A stretch of DNA of 64,000 bases from DASXKD01 sp963762735 (GTDB lineage: Bacteria > Actinomycetota > Actinomycetes > Streptosporangiales > Streptosporangiaceae), in the NCBI GenBank assembly GCA_963762735.1, contig CAVXMG010000009.1, forward strand, positions 62,001-126,000, written 5' to 3'. Shown here one piece after another: positions 17,446-27,191 of the stretch. The notes below the pieces were generated by a model. The model made no database searches, was not told the DNA's origin, and saw only the letters and a program-made list of their open reading frames with translations. The translations under genes were made by a program, and so were the position numbers. Position 1 is the first letter of the stretch; the number at the start of each line of letters is the position of its first letter.

Positions 17446-19383
17446 CTAGCCGATGTGGCGGTGGACGTTGGTGGCCTTGGACGGGCCTGGCTCGGCGGAG
17501 GCGATCCACGGCCCGGGGATCGACGGGTCGATGATGCCCTCCTCCAGCCAGGTGTAGCGGCCCGCGAGCACGTGCCGGGCCAGCGCCGAGTCGGTGGCGT
17601 CGGTGTTGTGCCAGAGCTGGGTGAACAGTTCCTCGGCCCGCTGCCGCGCCTGCGCGCAGAACACCTTGGCCAGCTCGAACGCCACCGGGCCCCGCTCGGT
17701 CCCGCTGGTCGCGTCGAACTGCGCCCGGGCGCACGTGGCGCTGATCGCGTACAGTTCGGCGCCGATGTCCACGATCCGGCCGAGGAAGCCCTGCTTGCGC
17801 TCCAGCTTGCCCTGCCACCGCGCCATACCGTAGAACGTGGCCCTGGCCAGTTTGCGGCTGGCCCGCTCCACGTAGCGCAGGTACTCCGCGAGCGGGCCGA
17901 ACTCGCCGTAAGCCCCGGGCCGCTGCCCCTCGCCGGTCATCAGCGTGGGCAGCCACTTGGCGTAGAACCCGCCGGCCTTGGCCGCCGCACGCGCCCGCTG
18001 GCCGGTCGGCACCCCCGGTTCGATGAGGTCGCCGGCCGCGGCCAGATGCGCATCCACAGCCTCCCTGGCGATGAACAGCCGCATGATCTCCGAGGATCCT
18101 TCGAAGATCCGGTTGATGCGCATGTCCCGCATCATCTGCTCGGCGGGCACGCCCCGCTCGCCGCGAGCCGCCAGGGACTCCGCGGTCTCGTAGCCGCGGC
18201 CGCCGCGGACCTGCACCAGCTCGTCGACGATGCGCGAGCCCATCTCCGAGCAGTACAGCTTGGCCAGCGCGGCCTCGATGCGGATGTCGTTGCGCTTGTC
18301 GTCGGCAAGCTGGCTGGACAGCTCGACCACCGCTTCCAGCCCGTAGGTGGTCGCGGCGATGAACGAGATCATCTTGGCCACCGCCTCGTGCTCGCCGACC
18401 GGGCGGCCCCACTGCACCCGTTCCCGCGACCACTCCCTGGCGATCTTCGTCGCCACCTTCCCGGCCGCGACGCAGCTCGCCGGCAGCGACAGGCGGCCGG
18501 TGTTCAGCGTGGTCAGGGCGATCTTCAGGCCCTGGCCCTCCTTGCCGATCAGGCTCGTGGCCGGGACCACGACCTCGTGGAACCTGGTCAGCCCGTTCTC
18601 CAGGCCGCGCAGGCCCATGAACGCGTTCCGCCGCTCGACGGTGATCCCTGGCGCGCTGCCCTCCACCACGAACGCGGAGATCCCGCCGCGGTGCCCCTCG
18701 CTCTTCGGCACCCGGGCCATGACCACGAGCAGGTCGGCGATCACCCCGTTCGTGGTCCACAGCTTCACGCCGTTCAGCACGTACTCCGAGCCATCCTCCG
18801 AGGGCGTCGCCGTGGTGCTCAGCCGGGCCGGGTCCGAGCCCACGTCCGGCTCGGTGAGCAGGAACGCGCTGATCTCACCGCGGGCGCACCTGGGCAGGTA
18901 ATGCTGCTTCTGGTCGTCGGTGCCGAACAGCGCCAGCGGCTGCGGCACCCCGATCGACTGGTGCGCCGACAGCAGCGCCGCGAGGACCGGCGAGGCGGAC
19001 CCGGCAATGATCAGCGCCCGGTTGTAGTACAGGTTGGTGAGCCCCAGCCCGCCGTACTCCGGCGAGATTTTCATGCCGAACGCCCCGATCGTGGCCAGCC
19101 CCTTCACCACCTCATCCGGGATCCGGGCGTCCCTCTCAATGAGCGCGCCGTCAACCGAGGTCTCGCAGAACTCCCGCATCCGCGCGCAGAATTCCTCGCC
19201 CCGGCGCACGGCCTCCGCGTCCGGCCGGGGATGCGGGTGGATCAAGTCGAGCTGGAAGTTACCCAGGTACAACTGTTTGCCGAAGCTGGGCTTCTGCCAC
19301 CCGGACTCCCTGGCTTCCTCCGCCACCTGGCGCGCTTCGCGCTCGCCGACATTCCGGGTCTGCCCTGTCTGCTGACTACTCAT
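17446..19383 (-). CDS. acyl-CoA dehydrogenase, long form
   Basis: A 645-residue FAD-dependent acyl-CoA dehydrogenase. Signatures are AFLLTEPDVGSDPARL, LNGVKLWTTNG, RVQWGRPVGEHEAV and VQVRGGRGYETAESL plus INRIFEGSSEIMRLF near the usual flavin-binding end. The catalytic-base region lies in that last block. About 180 extra residues follow the core, as in VLCAD/ACAD9-like and some FadE enzymes. ATG 19383 with AAGGAA upstream is preferred over the longer frame from 19473. It stands alone on the minus strand; the true acyl substrate is unknown. Confidence 0.92.
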   Translation of the reverse strand: MSSQQTGQTRNVGEREARQVAEEARESGWQKPSFGKQLYLGNFQLDLIHPHPRPDAEAVRRGEEFCARMREFCETSVDGALIERDARIPDEVVKGLATIGAFGMKISPEYGGLGLTNLYYNRALIIAGSASPVLAALLSAHQSIGVPQPLALFGTDDQKQHYLPRCARGEISAFLLTEPDVGSDPARLSTTATPSEDGSEYVLNGVKLWTTNGVIADLLVVMARVPKSEGHRGGISAFVVEGSAPGITVERRNAFMGLRGLENGLTRFHEVVVPATSLIGKEGQGLKIALTTLNTGRLSLPASCVAAGKVATKIAREWSRERVQWGRPVGEHEAVAKMISFIAATTYGLEAVVELSSQLADDKRNDIRIEAALAKLYCSEMGSRIVDELVQVRGGRGYETAESLAARGERGVPAEQMMRDMRINRIFEGSSEIMRLFIAREAVDAHLAAAGDLIEPGVPTGQRARAAAKAGGFYAKWLPTLMTGEGQRPGAYGEFGPLAEYLRYVERASRKLARATFYGMARWQGKLERKQGFLGRIVDIGAELYAISATCARAQFDATSGTERGPVAFELAKVFCAQARQRAEELFTQLWHNTDATDSALARHVLAGRYTWLEEGIIDPSIPGPWIASAEPGPSKATNVHRHIG

Positions 19384-19499
19384 CGCACATCCCGTTTCCT
19401 TAGCTGGCCTATCCCCAGATACTGCCCCAGACCTACCCAGCGGTAACACCCCATCGGCGCACTCCGTGCGCACGCGGACGGCCGTGAATGTGATTTTGG

Positions 19500-19516
19500 T
19501 GCCCCTAGCAGGGGCA
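19500..19516 (-). terminator. hairpin after gamma-glutamyltransferase
   Basis: TGCCCC-TAGCA-GGGGCA, a perfect 6-base stem 27 bases past the GGT stop. There is no T run on the minus strand. Confidence 0.4.
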
Positions 19517-19542
19517 TCGTTGTCACGTTCACGCCCTTTGAG

Positions 19543-21396
19543 CTAAGGCGCCGGGTGCACCACGAGCGCGCTGCCGCCGAAGAGGCGGACCGGTTCGGCC
19601 ACCGCCTGGATGCGCCCGTGGCCCAGGAATGCCAGCCCGGTGGCGTCGCCCGGATAGTGGTCCAGCGGCAGGATCGGCCCGGTGGCCAGGCTGAACTGCT
19701 CGCCGAACTGGCTGGTCAGCTGCTTGGCGAGGGCACTGTCGTAGAAGGCGGGCTCGGCCAGCGAGGTGGACGAGTTCCGCTGGCTGACCCGGGGCGCCGC
19801 CAGCGCGGCCGGCAGGGACATGCCGAAGTCCACGTGATTCAGGATGATCTGCAGAATCGTGGTGGGGATGGTCGAGCCGCCGGCCGCCCCGACGGTGAAG
19901 GCCGGCGTCCCGTCGTGGAGCGCGATGGCCGGGCCCATGCTGGATCGCGGCTGCTTCCCGCCCGCGGGCAGGTTGGGGTCGTAGGCCCCGGGCGCGGGCG
20001 GCGCGAAGTCGAAGTCTGTCATCTCGTTGTTCAGCAGGAACCCGTAGCCGGGCACGGTCTCGCCGCTGCCGCCGAAGAAGTTGATGGTGTTGGTGTAGCC
20101 GACGACGTCGCCCTGCTTGTCGGCGGTGACGATGTTGTTCGTGTGCATGCCCTCGTTCCCGGCCGGGGCCGGGGTGCCCTGGTTCTTGCACTTCTGGTAG
20201 GGCGGGAACGGGTCGCCGGGCGCCACCGGGGAGGTCAGCGCCGTGTGGTGCACCAGGCACCGGCGGGTGGCGGCGAACCTGGGATCCAGCAGCGAGTGCA
20301 CCGGCACGCCGACGTACCGCGGGTCGCCGACCCAGGCATTCCGGTCGGCGTAGGCCAGGCGGGAGGCCTCCAGGTAGTGGAACAGCGCGGTGGCCCGCGG
20401 CTCGGCGGACAGGTTCCAGCCGCTCAGGATGTTCAGCGCCTCGCCGACGGTGGTGCCGCTGCTTGACGGCGGCGCCATGCTGTAGATGTCCAGGCCCCGG
20501 TAGCTGACGTGGGTGGGCGCCTGGACCCGGGCCTCATAGCCGCGCAGGTCGCTCATGCTCATGATGCCGCGCAGCTGCACGACCTTGTTGCCGCCCGGTG
20601 CCAGGGCGGGATGGTCGTCGGCCTGCACGATGGCCCGGCCCAGCGGCCCGTCGTACAGGTAGGACGGGCCGTGGCTGGCCAGCAGTTGATAGGTCTTGGC
20701 CAGGTCGGGGTTGCGCAGCACAGATCCGACCGGCAGCGGGTTGCCGCCGGGGGTGAGGAACAGCTTGCGGCTGGCCGTGTAGGCACGCAGTTCGGGCAGG
20801 TCGGACTGCTCAAGCTGGCGGAAGTCCGCGTTGATGCGGAAGCCGCGCTGCGCCACGTCGATCGCGGGCTTTAGGTCGGTGGCCAGGCTCAGCCGGCCGT
20901 AGCGGCTGACCGCTTTCGCCCAGGTGGCCACCATGGACGGGACCCCGGTGGCCAGCGGCTGGTCCGAGGCGAAGAAGTAGTCGAGCGGCTGGCCGGTCTT
21001 GCGGTCGAGGAACATGCCGGGCGTGCAGGCCGCCGGGCAGTTCTCCCGGCCGTCGATCGTCACGACCTGGTGCGTGCGCGCCAGGTAGATCACCATGAAC
21101 CCGCCACCGCCGGGCCCGGCGACGAACGGGATGGTCACGCCCATGGTGCTGGCCGCGGCGACGGCGGCGTCGATGGCGTTGCCGCCCTGCTTCAGCACGG
21201 CGATGGCCGCCTTGCTGGCGTTCAGGTCCATGGACGCGGCACCGCCGCCGGTGCCCACCGCGGTCGGCTGTTTCCCGGCGGCCGCGTTCCTGGCGGCCGC
21301 CGCGGCACTGCCGGGTGCGGCGCTCGCCAGCGAGGGGACGGCCGCGGCCACCGCGGCCAGCGCTGACAGGACGGAAACCGAGATCAAGCGACGCAT
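19543..21396 (-). CDS. ggt: secreted gamma-glutamyltransferase
   Basis: GGT hydrolyses or transfers the gamma-glutamyl group of glutathione-like compounds. The 617-residue preprotein has a signal peptide (MRRLISVSVLSALAAVAAAV, cleaved near SAAPG). Family blocks include GGNAIDAAVAAA, GPGGGGFMVIY, DGREN, PPSSSGTTVGEALNIL and NNEMTDF. The self-cleavage Thr, normally in TTHYS, aligns with the T of MHTNNIV, and the second conserved Thr is in YTNTIN, so it should be active. ATG 21396 has GAGG 6 bases upstream. Confidence 0.93.
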   Translation of the reverse strand: MRRLISVSVLSALAAVAAAVPSLASAAPGSAAAAARNAAAGKQPTAVGTGGGAASMDLNASKAAIAVLKQGGNAIDAAVAAASTMGVTIPFVAGPGGGGFMVIYLARTHQVVTIDGRENCPAACTPGMFLDRKTGQPLDYFFASDQPLATGVPSMVATWAKAVSRYGRLSLATDLKPAIDVAQRGFRINADFRQLEQSDLPELRAYTASRKLFLTPGGNPLPVGSVLRNPDLAKTYQLLASHGPSYLYDGPLGRAIVQADDHPALAPGGNKVVQLRGIMSMSDLRGYEARVQAPTHVSYRGLDIYSMAPPSSSGTTVGEALNILSGWNLSAEPRATALFHYLEASRLAYADRNAWVGDPRYVGVPVHSLLDPRFAATRRCLVHHTALTSPVAPGDPFPPYQKCKNQGTPAPAGNEGMHTNNIVTADKQGDVVGYTNTINFFGGSGETVPGYGFLLNNEMTDFDFAPPAPGAYDPNLPAGGKQPRSSMGPAIALHDGTPAFTVGAAGGSTIPTTILQIILNHVDFGMSLPAALAAPRVSQRNSSTSLAEPAFYDSALAKQLTSQFGEQFSLATGPILPLDHYPGDATGLAFLGHGRIQAVAEPVRLFGGSALVVHPAP

Positions 21397-21553
21397 AAGC
21401 ACCTCAGTACGAGCCGGAAACAGACAATGTGGTGCCAAACCGCTTCCGTTCGTACTGCTCCGGCCGATCGCCGTTAAACACGGCCGCCCGCTTCCGCCGG
21501 TGCCCGGCGGCATGTCTCACCCCGGGGCTACCCGTCGGGCCCGGGGCCGCGGT

Positions 21554-21841
21554 TCAGCCTGGAACCGTCAGGCGGGCCCCCTGGGCGTCGTCCGCGCCCG
21601 CGGTCTCGTCGTCGAACCAGACCCCGCCCTCGGCGAGGTAGCGGAAGTGAAACGTGCTGCCCGCCGGGACGTTGACCACGGCGGTCCGTGCCCCGTTTCC
21701 CCGCCTGCGGAGCGGGTGCGCATAGGGATCCCAGCCGTTGAAGTCACCCACCACGGACACGGCCCCCGCAGGTTCCGCGACCGGCAGTTCGAACGTGACC
21801 CGCACGGTGCCACCGCGGGTAGGCTTCGTCACCTTGATCAC
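21554..21841 (-). CDS. CBM48 / isoamylase early-set domain protein
   Basis: A 95-residue stand-alone carbohydrate-binding module of the glycogen-branching-enzyme early-set type. VSVVGDFNGWDPYAHPLRRR and FHFRYLAEGGVWFDDE are the signature strands. It may bind glycogen or regulate glycogen enzymes, as small CBM48 proteins do. GTG 21841, with GGGAG upstream, starts the conserved domain (VIKVTKPTRGG); the longer frame to 22024 is not believable. Confidence 0.85.
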   Translation of the reverse strand: MIKVTKPTRGGTVRVTFELPVAEPAGAVSVVGDFNGWDPYAHPLRRRGNGARTAVVNVPAGSTFHFRYLAEGGVWFDDETAGADDAQGARLTVPG

Positions 21842-22203
21842 TTTCGTCCGCTCCCTTCTGGCGCTTCCCCCTGCGCCGCCAATCTGGTGTTTCCCCTGGT
21901 AAGGGCTCTGGTAATCAGGATGGGGGAGGGCTGTGTGGCCGAGGTGTCGCGGATGTGACAGCCGTGTGAACTGGCCGGGGACTCTGGTCCGGGACCGGAC
22001 AGGGCCGCGTTTGTAGGCGTTCACGCCATCGCCTCCATAAGAATGTGGTCGTTGGCGCGACCGCCCACAAACACTGCTGGCGGGGCGGCAGTCCCGTCAC
22101 CACGGCAGGCGCCGCGCAGCGGGGACTAGAGCAGCAGGCGAGCATGGTGAACGGCCGGCCCCGCGCTGCGTAGCGCATGTTCTGGGGCCGGCCGGGGAAA
22201 GCG
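21842..22203. other. 362-base intergenic region without a gene
   Basis: I see no convincing reading frame, RNA gene or strong hairpin here. It should contain the promoter of the CBM48 gene and the 3' end of the gene at 22204. Confidence 0.5.
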
Positions 22204-22677
22204 TCAGGAGGTCCGGGCCGGCTTGGGCGCCGCACCGTCCGCGCTGGCTTGCACCGGCTCGGCGGGCGCGGGCTCGTCCTCGTCGGCCTCCTCCGTGGTG
22301 CCGGGCGCGATGCGGTTGCGCAGCGCGATCACGATCGCGGCGGCCGCCGCGATCAGGGCGGAGACCCCGGCCACCTTGCGCCAGCGACCGCGCGATGCGG
22401 CCTCGTCCGGCTCCAGCCGCCGCGCGGTCGAGGTCAGTGCCGCGGCGACCTTGGGGGCGACGGTGTCCTGCAGCACCTGGCCGGTGCGCTCCACCTGGGG
22501 TGCCGCCCAGGTCCGGGCCTTCAGCAGGCCGCGGGCCGCGGCGGCCTTGGTGTCGTTGGCCAGCGGCTTCACCTGCGCGACGACCGGCTTCGCGTCCTGT
22601 GCCGTCTGGCGCGCGCGCTGCCAGATCTGGCGGGTGGCCGCCGTGGTGGCGCTGCCGTCTGTGTTCGTGCGGGCCAT
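22204..22677 (-). CDS. membrane-anchored helical protein of unknown function
   Basis: A 157-residue protein: an amphipathic Ala/Lys/Gln-rich N-terminal half (QIWQRARQTAQDAKPVVAQV...), one membrane segment (VAGVSALIAAAAAIVIALR, about 112-130) and an acidic Glu/Ala/Pro-rich tail. It resembles actinobacterial DUF5324-like envelope proteins in layout, but I cannot assign the family. GGAGG precedes ATG 22677, so a longer frame to 22761 is rejected. Confidence 0.75.
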   Translation of the reverse strand: MARTNTDGSATTAATRQIWQRARQTAQDAKPVVAQVKPLANDTKAAAARGLLKARTWAAPQVERTGQVLQDTVAPKVAAALTSTARRLEPDEAASRGRWRKVAGVSALIAAAAAIVIALRNRIAPGTTEEADEDEPAPAEPVQASADGAAPKPARTS

Positions 22678-22729
22678 GGAAACCTCCGGGTGTTGCGTAC
22701 GGTTCCCTCCCTGCCCGCAAAGCGTTACC

Positions 22730-23189
22730 TCAATCATCACCCAGGCGGCGCGCCACCTCACCGAGGCCGTCGGCCATGGCCGACACCTGTTCCGCGGTCA
22801 GCACGTCGATGAGCAAGCCCCCGGACCGCCGCGACGTGGCCGGGCGCCGCCTGCGCCAGCCGCTGGCGGCCCGCGTCGGTCAGGACGGCGACGACCCCGC
22901 GCACGTCGCCGTGCCAGGCGCCGCGGCGCACCAGCCCGGCCTTCTCAAGCTGGGTGATCTGATAGGTCAGGCCGCTCTTGGTGGTGTAGAGGGAGCCAGC
23001 CAGGTCGGTCATCCGCAGCTCACCACCCGGCGCCGCGGCGAGCCGGACGAGGATCTCGTACTGCGCGTGCGACAGGCCGGCGTCCTGTCTGAGCTGCTGG
23101 TCGAGGCGCCGGTCCAGCAGCGCACCCGCGGCGAGGAAGGCCTGCCAGGCCCGCATCTCCTCCGCGCTCAGCCACCTCGGGTCGGCCAT
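22730..23189 (-). CDS. MarR-family regulator, frameshifted near the C-terminus
   Basis: A winged-helix MarR protein starting MADPRWLSAEEMRAWQAFLA. Its DNA-binding core is LRMTDLAGSLYTTKSGLTYQ and the wing is AWHGDVRGVVAVLTDAG. After HVAAVRG the normal ending, GLLIDVLTAEQVSAMADGLG, is in the next frame. The break falls at a run of five C on the plus strand (22818-22822), and one base fewer restores a product ending in RRLGDD at 22730. It is divergent from the monooxygenase and alcohol dehydrogenase pair and probably regulates it. Confidence 0.82.
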
Positions 23190-23259
23190 GCGCCCATGGT
23201 AGGGATCCCGGCGGCCGCGAAGGGTGCGCCTGGACGCCGGCGTGCGGCAGGATTTGGCC

Positions 23260-23589
23260 ATGCTCATCGTTCACGTGCACGTCCGGGTCCGGCCAGGGCG
23301 GACCGCTGACTTCCTGGCCGCGACACTGGTCAACGCGCGGGCCTCGCTGGGCGAGCCCGGTGTGCTGCGGTTCGACGTGATCCAGGACGACGACGACCCC
23401 GGCCACGTGGTGCTGGCAGAGGTCTACCGCGACGCCGATGCTGCCGCCGCGCACAAGCAGGAACCGCACTACGCGACCTGGCGGGACACGGTGGCCGAGA
23501 TGATGGCGCAACCGCGGGCCTCGACCAGGTTCTCGGCGGTCTTCCCGGCAGGGAGCGGTGCCTGGGCGGTCGGCGCGGAGCCCGGGTAA
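23260..23589 (+). CDS. antibiotic biosynthesis monooxygenase (ABM) family protein
   Basis: A 109-residue ABM-domain protein (MLIVHVHVRVRPGRTADFLA ... LRFDVIQDDDDPGHVVLAEV ... HYATWRDTVAEMM), the layout of putative quinol monooxygenases and LsrG-like proteins. It acts as a small cofactor-free oxygenase or isomerase on quinol-type compounds. The alcohol dehydrogenase follows 4 bases after its stop, so the two are co-transcribed. Confidence 0.88.
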   Translation: MLIVHVHVRVRPGRTADFLAATLVNARASLGEPGVLRFDVIQDDDDPGHVVLAEVYRDADAAAAHKQEPHYATWRDTVAEMMAQPRASTRFSAVFPAGSGAWAVGAEPG

Positions 23590-23593
23590 AGGT

Positions 23594-24745
23594 ATGGAGG
23601 CGTTCGAGTTCGCCACCGCTGGCCGGGTCCTCTTCGGCGCCGGCCGGTCGGCCGAACTGCCCGCGCTGCTGGCCTCCCATGGGAGCCGGGCGCTCGTCTG
23701 CACCGGCGCAAGCCCCTACCGGCACGCGGACCTGCTGGCCGGGCTGGGCCTGCCCGCGGTGGTGTTCCCGGTGGCCGGGGAGCCCACGGTGGACCTGGCC
23801 CGGGCGGCGGCCGCGGCAGCCAGGGAGCACGGCGCGGATGTGGTCGCCGCGATCGGCGGCGGCAGCGTGATCGACACCGGCAAGGCGGCCGCCATGCTGC
23901 TGGGGAACGGTGGCGATCCGCTGGACTACCTGGAGGTCATCGGCGGCGGCCAGGCGATCACCCGCCCGTCGGTGCCGTGCGTCGCGGTGCCCACGACCGC
24001 CGGAACGGGCGCCGAGGTCACCGCGAACGCGGTGCTGGCCGCGCCGGAGCACCGGGTCAAGGCCAGTCTGCGCGGCGCGGCGATGCTGCCAACGGCCGCA
24101 CTGGTCGATCCGCTGCTCACCGTGTCCTGCCCGCCGGAGGTCACCGCCGCCAGCGGGATGGATGCGCTCACCCAGTGCCTGGAGCCGTTCGTCAGCCCGC
24201 GGGCGAGCCCGTTGAGCGATGCCCTCGCCCGCGAGGGGATCCGCCGGGCAGCGGCGGGGCTGCGCCGGGCATACGCCGACGGCACCGACCACGCCGCCCG
24301 GGCCGACATGGCGGTGGCCAGCGTGGCGGGCGGGATGGCGCTGGCCAACGCGAAACTGGGCGCCGTCCACGGGCTGGCCGGGGTCCTCGGCGGCACCGTC
24401 GCGGTACCGCACGGCGTGGCCTGCGCCGCGCTGCTGGCCCCGGTCATCGAGGCGAACGTGGCGGCGCTGCGGGCGGCCGGGCCGCCGGATCACCCGGCCC
24501 TGGCCCGGTACGCGGAGGCGGCGGCCCTGCTCACCGGCGAACCTGTCGCCGCTATCGAGGACGGCATCGCCTGGGTGCGGGAGACGCTGGCGCTGCTGGA
24601 CATCCCCGGCCTCGCCACGTTCGGCCTGGTGCCGGAGCAGGCCGGTGGCATCGCTGCGCAGGCGCTGCGGTCGAGCAGCATCCGGGGCAATCCCGTCGCG
24701 CTGACCGAGAGCGACCTGCGCGCGATCCTCGCTCGCGCGGCGTGA
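23594..24745 (+). CDS. iron-containing alcohol dehydrogenase
   Basis: A 383-residue group III (iron-type) alcohol dehydrogenase. The NAD-binding GGGSVIDTGKAAA is near residue 94, and PTTAGTGAEVT near 138 is characteristic. Metal ligands are expected at Asp in SGMDALTQCLE and at His in AVHGLAGVLG and VPHGVACAALL. Substrates of the family include lactaldehyde, 1,3-propanediol and maleylacetate. AAAGG precedes ATG 23594. With the ABM gene it suggests breakdown of a quinol or aromatic product, consistent with maleylacetate-type chemistry; this is inference. Confidence 0.92.
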   Translation: MEAFEFATAGRVLFGAGRSAELPALLASHGSRALVCTGASPYRHADLLAGLGLPAVVFPVAGEPTVDLARAAAAAAREHGADVVAAIGGGSVIDTGKAAAMLLGNGGDPLDYLEVIGGGQAITRPSVPCVAVPTTAGTGAEVTANAVLAAPEHRVKASLRGAAMLPTAALVDPLLTVSCPPEVTAASGMDALTQCLEPFVSPRASPLSDALAREGIRRAAAGLRRAYADGTDHAARADMAVASVAGGMALANAKLGAVHGLAGVLGGTVAVPHGVACAALLAPVIEANVAALRAAGPPDHPALARYAEAAALLTGEPVAAIEDGIAWVRETLALLDIPGLATFGLVPEQAGGIAAQALRSSSIRGNPVALTESDLRAILARAA

Positions 24746-26376
24746 GCTACCCGGCGGGGCTTGGTGGCGCTCGGGCCCGTGGCCGGCCGCTGCCCGGGCG
24801 GCGGGATCTCATACAGCGCGAGGTCGCCGTAGGTGCGCTCGTCGAAGGAGAACAGCAGGCGGCCGGGCCGGACCAGGGCGTGTGCCTGCGCGTCGGTGAG
24901 ATAGGAGTAGCCCTGGCCGATCTCCATCCACGGGATGACCACGTACCTGACCTGGTGGCGGGCGCGCTGCGCGGCGGTGGCCCACGGGCCAACGCGGTAG
25001 CGGTCAGCCAGGGCCCAGAAGGTCGTGCCCGCGGTGAGCGGCGGGCTGTCGTCCACCGAGGCGATCGTCGTGCCCGCGGGGATGTGGGCCGCCAGGTACT
25101 GGCGCAGCCGCTGGAACCCGTTGTCCGGCTGGATCAGCCACACGACGCAGGTCGTGAGGTTGACGCAGGCCAGCAGCACCACCGCCGCGGTGAACGCTCC
25201 AGCCTGCGCCTTCGCCCCGGCCCGCGGTCGGGCGGGCTGGCCACGCGGCGCCCCGCGCAGCCACAGCACCGCGGCCACCGGCAGGATCAGCAGGCTCGGG
25301 ATGAACAGCAGGTACAGTTCGTTCTCCTCCAGCGTGCCGAGCGTCACCGCGTACCCGAGTGCTGCCGCCCCGGCCAGGTAGAACAGCGCGAGCAGCCGGG
25401 GCAGCTGGCCACGGCGCAGCAGCACAAGGACCGCGGGCACGGCCACGAGCAGCAGCAGGTACGAGGTGCCGAAGAAGCGTGCCTCCGTGCTGAGGCGGCC
25501 TGCCAGGGAGGGCGCGCCCTTGCTGTTGAACCCGGTGGTCTGGGCCACCCCGAGCATCCGGCGCACGCCCGCCGTTTTGGCGAACCACCACGTGCTCCAC
25601 TCGCCGCCCAGGGCGACGACGCCCACGTAGGCGGCGTAGGTGGCGGTGGCGGCGCCCGCGGCGAGCAGGCTCAGCGACCGCCGCGGCCCCCATCCCAGTG
25701 CGGCCGCGGCCAGCAGCGGCAGCACGGTAAGGAGTGCCCCCTCGTCCTTGGTCAGCCAGGCCGCGCCGAACAGCAACCCGGCGCCTGCCGCGCGGGCACG
25801 GGCGTGGCCGGGCACCTTGTCCCTGGGCACCTTGTCCCGGGACAGCTTGTCCCGGGCCAGCGGGGCCAGCACCAGGTATCCCAGCAGCACCCACAGCATC
25901 ATCGCGGTCTCAAGCAGCACCCGGTCGTTCTGCCGGATGCAGAACGGGTCGAGGGCGAACAGCAGGCCGCTGACCAGGCCTGCTCGCAGGGATGCGGCCC
26001 GGGCCGCGAGCAGCACAAGCACGGCCGCGGTGGCCCCGGCCAATAGCGCGTTCAGCGCGCGCATCTGGTCGATCCGGACGATCACGTCGGCCGGCCAGCC
26101 GACCAGGTGGATCCAGCCTGCCTCCAGGTAGAAGAACGCCGGCCCGTGCAGGAAGAACGGGCCCTGCAGGCGGGGGAACCCGCCGTGGGTGACGCTGTGG
26201 CCCAGGTCGGCGTAGATGACCTCGTCACCGAACAGGTCGAACGAACGGGGGATCAGCGCCAGCCGGATCACCGCGGCGAGCAGGCCCGCCACCACGGCGG
26301 CCCAGGCCAGGGCCCGTCCACCCGGGCCCTGCGGCGCTGCCTCCTGGGCAGGCTGGACCGCGCTGGCCGCCGTCAT
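24746..26376 (-). CDS. membrane glycosyltransferase (GT39/ArnT-like)
   Basis: An integral-membrane glycosyltransferase of the C superfamily. It has about ten hydrophobic segments, and the first outer loop carries the catalytic-type acidic motif FDLFGDEVIYADLGHS. A large periplasmic tail (about 440-540, with PLTAGTTFWALADRYRVGPW) follows. It probably uses polyprenyl-phosphate sugar, which fits the GT2 synthase at 32258-33112. Its ATG overlaps the PIG-L stop by 4 bases. The open frame runs on to 24490 antisense to the alcohol dehydrogenase; I stop it near 24746 because another frame gives a stop there (ending SPAG), so an indel near the end is likely. Confidence 0.82.
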
Positions 26377-27191
26377 CCGCTTGCTCCGCCGAGCGCGGCG
26401 CCGGACGGTGTCTCCGGCGGGAAGTAGAAGACCTCGGGTACGAGCGGGATGCGCCCGCCGGGGAACAGCGCCCCGGTCTGCGTACGGTAGGCGCGGACCA
26501 GTTCGGCCTTGGCCTCAAGCGACTGCGGCCAGCGCGCCTCGACCAGGCCGTTGCGCTTGATGAACGCGCGGTCGGCCGCATGGTGCTGGTTGTGCGGGAA
26601 GTCGCTGTAGTAGGCGATGTCCGCGCCGCTGCGCTCGGCGGCGGTGCGGACAAGTACATGGTCCACGTGCTGGCCGACTCCGAGCGGGGCCAGCACCAGG
26701 GCAGGCCCTGTGGCGGCCAGGCGCTGGACCAGGCTGGCCGCGGCCTGCAGCGTGCCCGAATCGGCCGGCGCGATCCGCCCGGAGGTGATGTTCAGCCGGT
26801 AGACCGGGTAGATGTGCGTGAGTTCCGGCATCAGGCGGGCCCACCACGACCTGGCCCGGGACCCCGGCTGACGGCGGAACGGCGCGTCCACGAGCCCGGC
26901 GTGCACGCAGGTGATGCCCAGCGGCTGCAGGGCGGCGCGGTCCTCCTCCCGGCGTTGCCGGTAGAGCGCCGGGGCGTCCTTGGCGCCGACCTGGTGCAGG
27001 TACCGGCGCGCGGACAGCGTGTATGGCGGCGGGCCGGCCTCGGTGAACAGCGTCGCCACGGTCACCGGGATCGTCTGGCAGGCGTGGATCATCATGGCGC
27101 CGCAGGACAGAGCCGCGTCGTCGAGATGCGGGGAGAGCACGACTAGCGGTCTCCCGCGTTCCAGGATCGCCTCCAGCGGGTTGGCGTTCAT
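26373..27191 (-). CDS. PIG-L-family deacetylase
   Basis: A 272-residue zinc deacetylase of the PIG-L/LmbE family. The metal motif is SPHLDDAALSCGAMM (HxDD, residues 22-25) and the second His pair is in VGQHVDHVLV. Members remove N-acetyl groups from N-acetylglucosaminyl lipids or sugars, fitting this glycan operon. GGGAGG precedes ATG 27191. A longer frame would start inside the 75-base repeats and is rejected. ATGA overlaps link it to both neighbours. Confidence 0.9.
   Translation of the reverse strand: MNANPLEAILERGRPLVVLSPHLDDAALSCGAMMIHACQTIPVTVATLFTEAGPPPYTLSARRYLHQVGAKDAPALYRQRREEDRAALQPLGITCVHAGLVDAPFRRQPGSRARSWWARLMPELTHIYPVYRLNITSGRIAPADSGTLQAAASLVQRLAATGPALVLAPLGVGQHVDHVLVRTAAERSGADIAYYSDFPHNQHHAADRAFIKRNGLVEARWPQSLEAKAELVRAYRTQTGALFPGGRIPLVPEVFYFPPETPSGAALGGASG

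Noticed and set aside
17407..19446. 679-residue plus-strand frame opposite the acyl-CoA dehydrogenase
   Set aside because: Arg/Gly/His-rich composition with no family pattern. It is the mirror of a clear gene, a common effect of high GC.
23977..26046. 689-residue plus-strand frame across the alcohol dehydrogenase and glycosyltransferase
   Set aside because: Crosses two clear genes and is Gly/Arg/Gln-rich noise.
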